In this document: positions 61,217 through 64,000 of the stretch, one piece after another
Position numbering within the stretch: the stretch's first letter is position 1
Layout: each line of letters opens with the position of its first letter
From: Burkholderiales bacterium LSUCC0115
GTDB taxonomy: Bacteria; Pseudomonadota; Gammaproteobacteria; Burkholderiales; Burkholderiaceae_A
NCBI GenBank assembly: GCA_009646425.1
Contig: WJBW01000001.1
Span: forward strand, 330,547 to 394,546
Length of the DNA: 64,000 bases
Direction: 5' to 3'
Made by a program: the position numbers and the translations under genes
Notes under the pieces: model-generated
The model's database searches: none
Seen by the model: only the letters and a program-made list of their open reading frames with translations
What the model was told of the DNA's origin: nothing

Positions 61217-61253
61217 ATTGTAATTTTCAATCGGGTCGATAGTCCTCCGCTAA
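61217..61253. promoter_or_regulatory. OxyR-type binding site upstream of ahpC
   Basis: Four tetranucleotides spaced by exactly 7 bp: ATTG-N7-CAAT-N7-ATAG-N7-CTAA, matching the OxyR layout ATAG-N7-CTAT-N7-ATAG-N7-CTAT. It is 106-142 bp before the ahpC start, between ahpC and amt. The 155-bp gap holds no gene. Confidence 0.65.
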
Positions 61254-61266
61254 CGACAGCCCCACA

Positions 61267-62457
61267 CTACCAACTGGTCTCGCGCTCAGGGGTGGCGGAC
61301 ACCTGGTGAATGCTCAGGTCGGCGCCGTTGTACTCGTCTTCTTGGTCCAGGCGCAGGCCCATAAACGCTTTGATCAGTCCATAGACCACAAAGCCGCCCA
61401 CCAAGGCGATGGCAATGGCCAATCCCGTCCCTATCAGCTGACTGACTAAACTGACCCCACCCAGACCACCGAGTGCTGCGCTGCCAAAAATGCCGCAGGC
61501 CACCGCACCAAAGGCCCCACACAGACCATGTAAGGGCCACACACCCAGCACGTCGTCGATTCGTAGCTTGGTCTGGGTGTAGGCGAACATCTTGACGAAC
61601 AGCAGACCCGCCATGAAGCCCACGGCCAAGGAACCCACGGGGTGCATGACGTCGCTGCCAGCGCAGACGGCTACCAAACCCGCCAAGGGGCCGTTGTAGA
61701 TAAAGCCCGGGTCGTTTCGACCAATCGCCAGTGCTGCTAGGGTGCCGCCCACCATGGCCATCAGGCTGTTGAGGGCCACCAGGCCGGAGATATCACCCAC
61801 CTTTTGGGCGCTCATGACGTTAAAGCCAAACCAGCCCACAATCAGGATCCAGCTACCCAGAGCCAGAAACGGAATGCTGCTAGGCGGGTGGGCTGCGACG
61901 GCACCTTCCTTGCGATACCGGCCTGAACGCGCACCCAGCAGCAGCACGGCGGTCAGCGCGATCCAGCCACCGACTGCGTGAACCACGGCAGAGCCTGCGA
62001 AGTCATGGAACGGTGAGCCGAACTGGGCCTTCAGGGCGTCCTGAAAACCAAAATTGTTGTTCCAGACCAGCCCTTCGAAAAAGGGGTAGATCAGCCCAAC
62101 CAGAAAGACCGTAGCCAACAGCTGAGGGCCAAATTTGGCGCGCTCTGCGATGCCACCGGAGATGATGGCGGGGATAGCTGCGGCAAAGGTAAAGAGAAAA
62201 AAGAACTTGGTGAGCTCAAAGCCACTGTTGACCACCAGTTTGTCGGCCCCCACCAGAAAGCTCACACCGTAGGCCACACCATAGCCAACGAAGAAATAGG
62301 CCACGGCGCTGACGGACAGGTCCGCGATGATCTTGACCAAGGCATTGACCTGATTCTTTTGACGAACCGTACCAACCTCTAGAAAGGCAAAGCCTGCGTG
62401 CATGGCCAGCACCATGATGGCGCCCAGCAAAATAAACAGCGTGTCGACGGACTGCAT
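61267..62457 (-). CDS. amt: Ammonium transporter (Amt/MEP/Rh family)
   Basis: 396 residues, 11 helices. The conduction-path His pair is in FAGSAVVHAVGGWIAL and WPLHGLCGAFGAVACGIF, with the family segment CAGSDVMHPVGSLAVGF. It imports ammonium/ammonia. It starts directly after the ClC stop (TAA-ATG). No glnK is adjacent, unlike many Amt loci. The long polar C-terminal tail ends RETSW. Confidence 0.94.
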   Translation of the reverse strand: MQSVDTLFILLGAIMVLAMHAGFAFLEVGTVRQKNQVNALVKIIADLSVSAVAYFFVGYGVAYGVSFLVGADKLVVNSGFELTKFFFLFTFAAAIPAIISGGIAERAKFGPQLLATVFLVGLIYPFFEGLVWNNNFGFQDALKAQFGSPFHDFAGSAVVHAVGGWIALTAVLLLGARSGRYRKEGAVAAHPPSSIPFLALGSWILIVGWFGFNVMSAQKVGDISGLVALNSLMAMVGGTLAALAIGRNDPGFIYNGPLAGLVAVCAGSDVMHPVGSLAVGFMAGLLFVKMFAYTQTKLRIDDVLGVWPLHGLCGAFGAVACGIFGSAALGGLGGVSLVSQLIGTGLAIAIALVGGFVVYGLIKAFMGLRLDQEDEYNGADLSIHQVSATPERETSW

Positions 62458-63879
62458 TTAGTGCTTCTCCTCCCAGAGGTTTTTTTGCCGTTGATCGGCG
62501 TTGGTTTGATTGGATGGACTTGCTGACGAATCAGCCTCGTTTTTGCTCTCAGGCTCGTGCTCTCGACGCATCCGGGCTGCCTGAGTAGGATGAATGGTCT
62601 CTAACAGGCGTCGCGCCAGAATCTCGTAGATGCTCTGGCGGCAGATGATTTTCGAGGTCAGGTTGGCAATCACAGCGGCCAGCATCAAGTAGATGAAGGC
62701 ATCCTGGCTACCGGTCATCTCCATCACGATCACGGTAGCCGTCACCGGCGCCTGAACGACACCAGCCAAAAACGCGACCATGCCAATCAGCACCAGATGC
62801 TGATGCAGACTCTGAAGTCCAAACATCATGGCGAAATCGTGACCAAGTCCCGCCCCAATCGACAGCGATGGAGTGAAGATGCCGCCTGGGATGCCCGCCA
62901 CATAGCTCAGGACCGTGGCAGTGAACTTAACCAGGCTAAAGCCAAGCTCCCGCTGATCCACGGCAGGGTCCGCATTCAAGAGACCGGCAGCCGTCTGGTA
63001 GCCCGTCCCCAGAGAACTGCCATCGGTGATGAGCAGCAGAACCGCCAAGACCAGGCCAATGGCAGCAGCCAATGCGGCTGCCCGCCAAGCAGTCGAGGCC
63101 TCTGGCAGATAGCGCGGTAGACCGGTGACCAACAGCCAGGACATCAGACCGGCAATCAGTCCAGCCACCGCCGAAAAGACCGCCAGAATCAGCAGACTGG
63201 GAGTGGTGTCGCTTCGATCAAAAATGGGGAAAAAGTCGTAGTTGCCCTGCGCCGCCAGAGAGATAAAGCCAGCGCCCAGAATGGTCATCAAGACGAACCA
63301 AGTGGCCCGAATGGCTCTCCCCTTGGCCAACTCTTCCATGGCAAAGACGATCCCGGCCAATGGCGTGTTAAAGGCCGCAGCCAGGCCACCCGCACCACCG
63401 GCAATCACCAGCGACTCTGCAGACACGCGAAGACGGCCAGCCAGCCGATAGGCCCAAAAGGCCATGGCTGCAGCGCCCACCTGAATCGACGGACCCTCAC
63501 GCCCAATCGAGGCCCCGCAGGCCAGACCCAGGGTCACCAGAAAGACTTTCAAGAGGGTCTGCAGGGGATTGAGCAAACCCTTGGTCTGAACCGCGACGTC
63601 TTTGATGCGAACGGCGGCCATCGTCTGGGGAATGCCGCTGCCCGCGGCATAGGGCGCCCAACGAACGGTGACGTATCGGATGAACCCAAAGCCCAAGGGC
63701 ATGATGAGCAAAAAGGCCCAGGGATAGACGGCAAACAGATCTTCGCTAAGATGCAGCGCCGCGTCGGCCATCTTCGCCAGCGCGATGACCACGACCGCCA
63801 CCACAATGGCGCCGCTCATGTGCAGGAGGTAGTCCTTGGTTCGGCTGGTATTGCGAATCAGGCGGGAAAAATCCTGCAC
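62458..63879 (-). CDS. ClC-family chloride channel/transporter
   Basis: 473 residues. Anion-filter signatures GSGIPQTMAAV, GREGPSIQVGA (with the external gating Glu) and GIPGGIFTPSLSIGAGLG are intact, which fits a proton-coupled antiporter or a fluoride/chloride carrier of the ClC fold. The C-terminal tail is long and polar (SASPSNQTNADQRQ). No CBS domains. Adjacent to amt and co-directional. Confidence 0.93.
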   Translation of the reverse strand: MQDFSRLIRNTSRTKDYLLHMSGAIVVAVVVIALAKMADAALHLSEDLFAVYPWAFLLIMPLGFGFIRYVTVRWAPYAAGSGIPQTMAAVRIKDVAVQTKGLLNPLQTLLKVFLVTLGLACGASIGREGPSIQVGAAAMAFWAYRLAGRLRVSAESLVIAGGAGGLAAAFNTPLAGIVFAMEELAKGRAIRATWFVLMTILGAGFISLAAQGNYDFFPIFDRSDTTPSLLILAVFSAVAGLIAGLMSWLLVTGLPRYLPEASTAWRAAALAAAIGLVLAVLLLITDGSSLGTGYQTAAGLLNADPAVDQRELGFSLVKFTATVLSYVAGIPGGIFTPSLSIGAGLGHDFAMMFGLQSLHQHLVLIGMVAFLAGVVQAPVTATVIVMEMTGSQDAFIYLMLAAVIANLTSKIICRQSIYEILARRLLETIHPTQAARMRREHEPESKNEADSSASPSNQTNADQRQKNLWEEKH

Positions 63880-63933
63880 CTAGGCGACTTTCTGGTTAGA
63901 TTTGTACGAAGCTTTGTATGGTAGCGTTGACCC

Positions 63934-64000
63934 ATGCGTGGGATCAAATCTAAGTCACTGCTGAGCTGGCTGAAACGGCTGGGACTGGTCGCCCTTTTTG
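63934..64000 (+). CDS. Unknown gene, N-terminal fragment (runs off the window)
   Basis: MRGIKSKSLLSWLKRLGLVALF is a basic start followed by the beginning of a hydrophobic helix, typical of a membrane-anchored or exported protein. Only 22 codons are visible, too few to name it. Divergent from the ClC gene. Confidence 0.4.
   Translation, partial: MRGIKSKSLLSWLKRLGLVALF

Overview
The window looks like chromosomal DNA of a Burkholderiales-type betaproteobacterium. Support for this: fairly G+C-rich genes, a Bug/TctC-type tripartite transporter, a DUF6352-like protein, a sphaeroides-heme-protein/diheme-cytochrome/b561 operon followed by a TctD-like two-component pair, and FNR- and OxyR-like sites. 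The genus cannot be named from sequence alone.

Layout. (1) 1-1275: start of gltX (minus strand), a TauE/SafE permease and an intact tRNA-Val(CAC). (2) 1276-32309: a composite genomic island. The 3' half of the tRNA-Val (46-48 bp through CCA) recurs as a direct repeat at 15811, 21818/21820 and 32262, cutting the island into three consecutive modules. Module A (1276-15858) carries sugar-acid catabolism: lactonase-like hydrolase, TPP enzyme, HpcH/HpaI aldolase, alpha-ketoglutarate-semialdehyde-type dehydrogenase, GntR regulator, UxaA/GarD and IlvD/Edd dehydratases, a TRAP transporter, an RraA-family enzyme and an MFS anion symporter. Module B (15859-21865) carries a hydroxyacid dehydrogenase, a second RraA-family enzyme, a TctABC transporter and a divergent LysR regulator. 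Module C (21866-32309) starts with a tyrosine recombinase gene interrupted by an in-frame TGA, then a secreted coiled-coil protein, a five-gene heavy-metal RND efflux operon, a Cys/His-rich periplasmic protein and a GDT1/UPF0016 exporter. Modules A and B end in homologous, ungapped sequence before the repeat, with paired TTAACTAC boxes 76 bp from the repeat; inverted boxes lie on the other side of the A/B junction, so that junction resembles a complete attP.

(3) 32310-45366: ordinary chromosome with KTSC protein, CutA, a tartrate/malate dehydrogenase, an EF-hand/M23 protein, OsmC, DUF6352, MtgA, a UbiA-family prenyltransferase, an RND/DUF2892/TolC operon lacking an adaptor gene, and TrkH. (4) 45511-50750: redox operon (SHP-like cytochrome, diheme cytochrome, b561, response regulator, sensor kinase, CDF exporter) and a cytochrome c peroxidase with an FNR-type box. 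(5) 50983-58824: Crp/Fnr regulator, small ORF, FlaG, three tandem Sel1-like paralogues, BaiN/HI0933 flavoprotein, Dps, ZIP transporter and tonB-exbB-exbD. (6) 58869-64000: ahpC-ahpF with an OxyR-type site, amt, a ClC channel and the start of an unknown gene.

The most interesting system is the tRNA-Val array: three cargo modules, each flanked by the same attachment sequence, with only one (interrupted) integrase. This suggests modular capture of non-autonomous metabolic cassettes at one tRNA. All functional assignments come from motifs and family knowledge; no database search was run.
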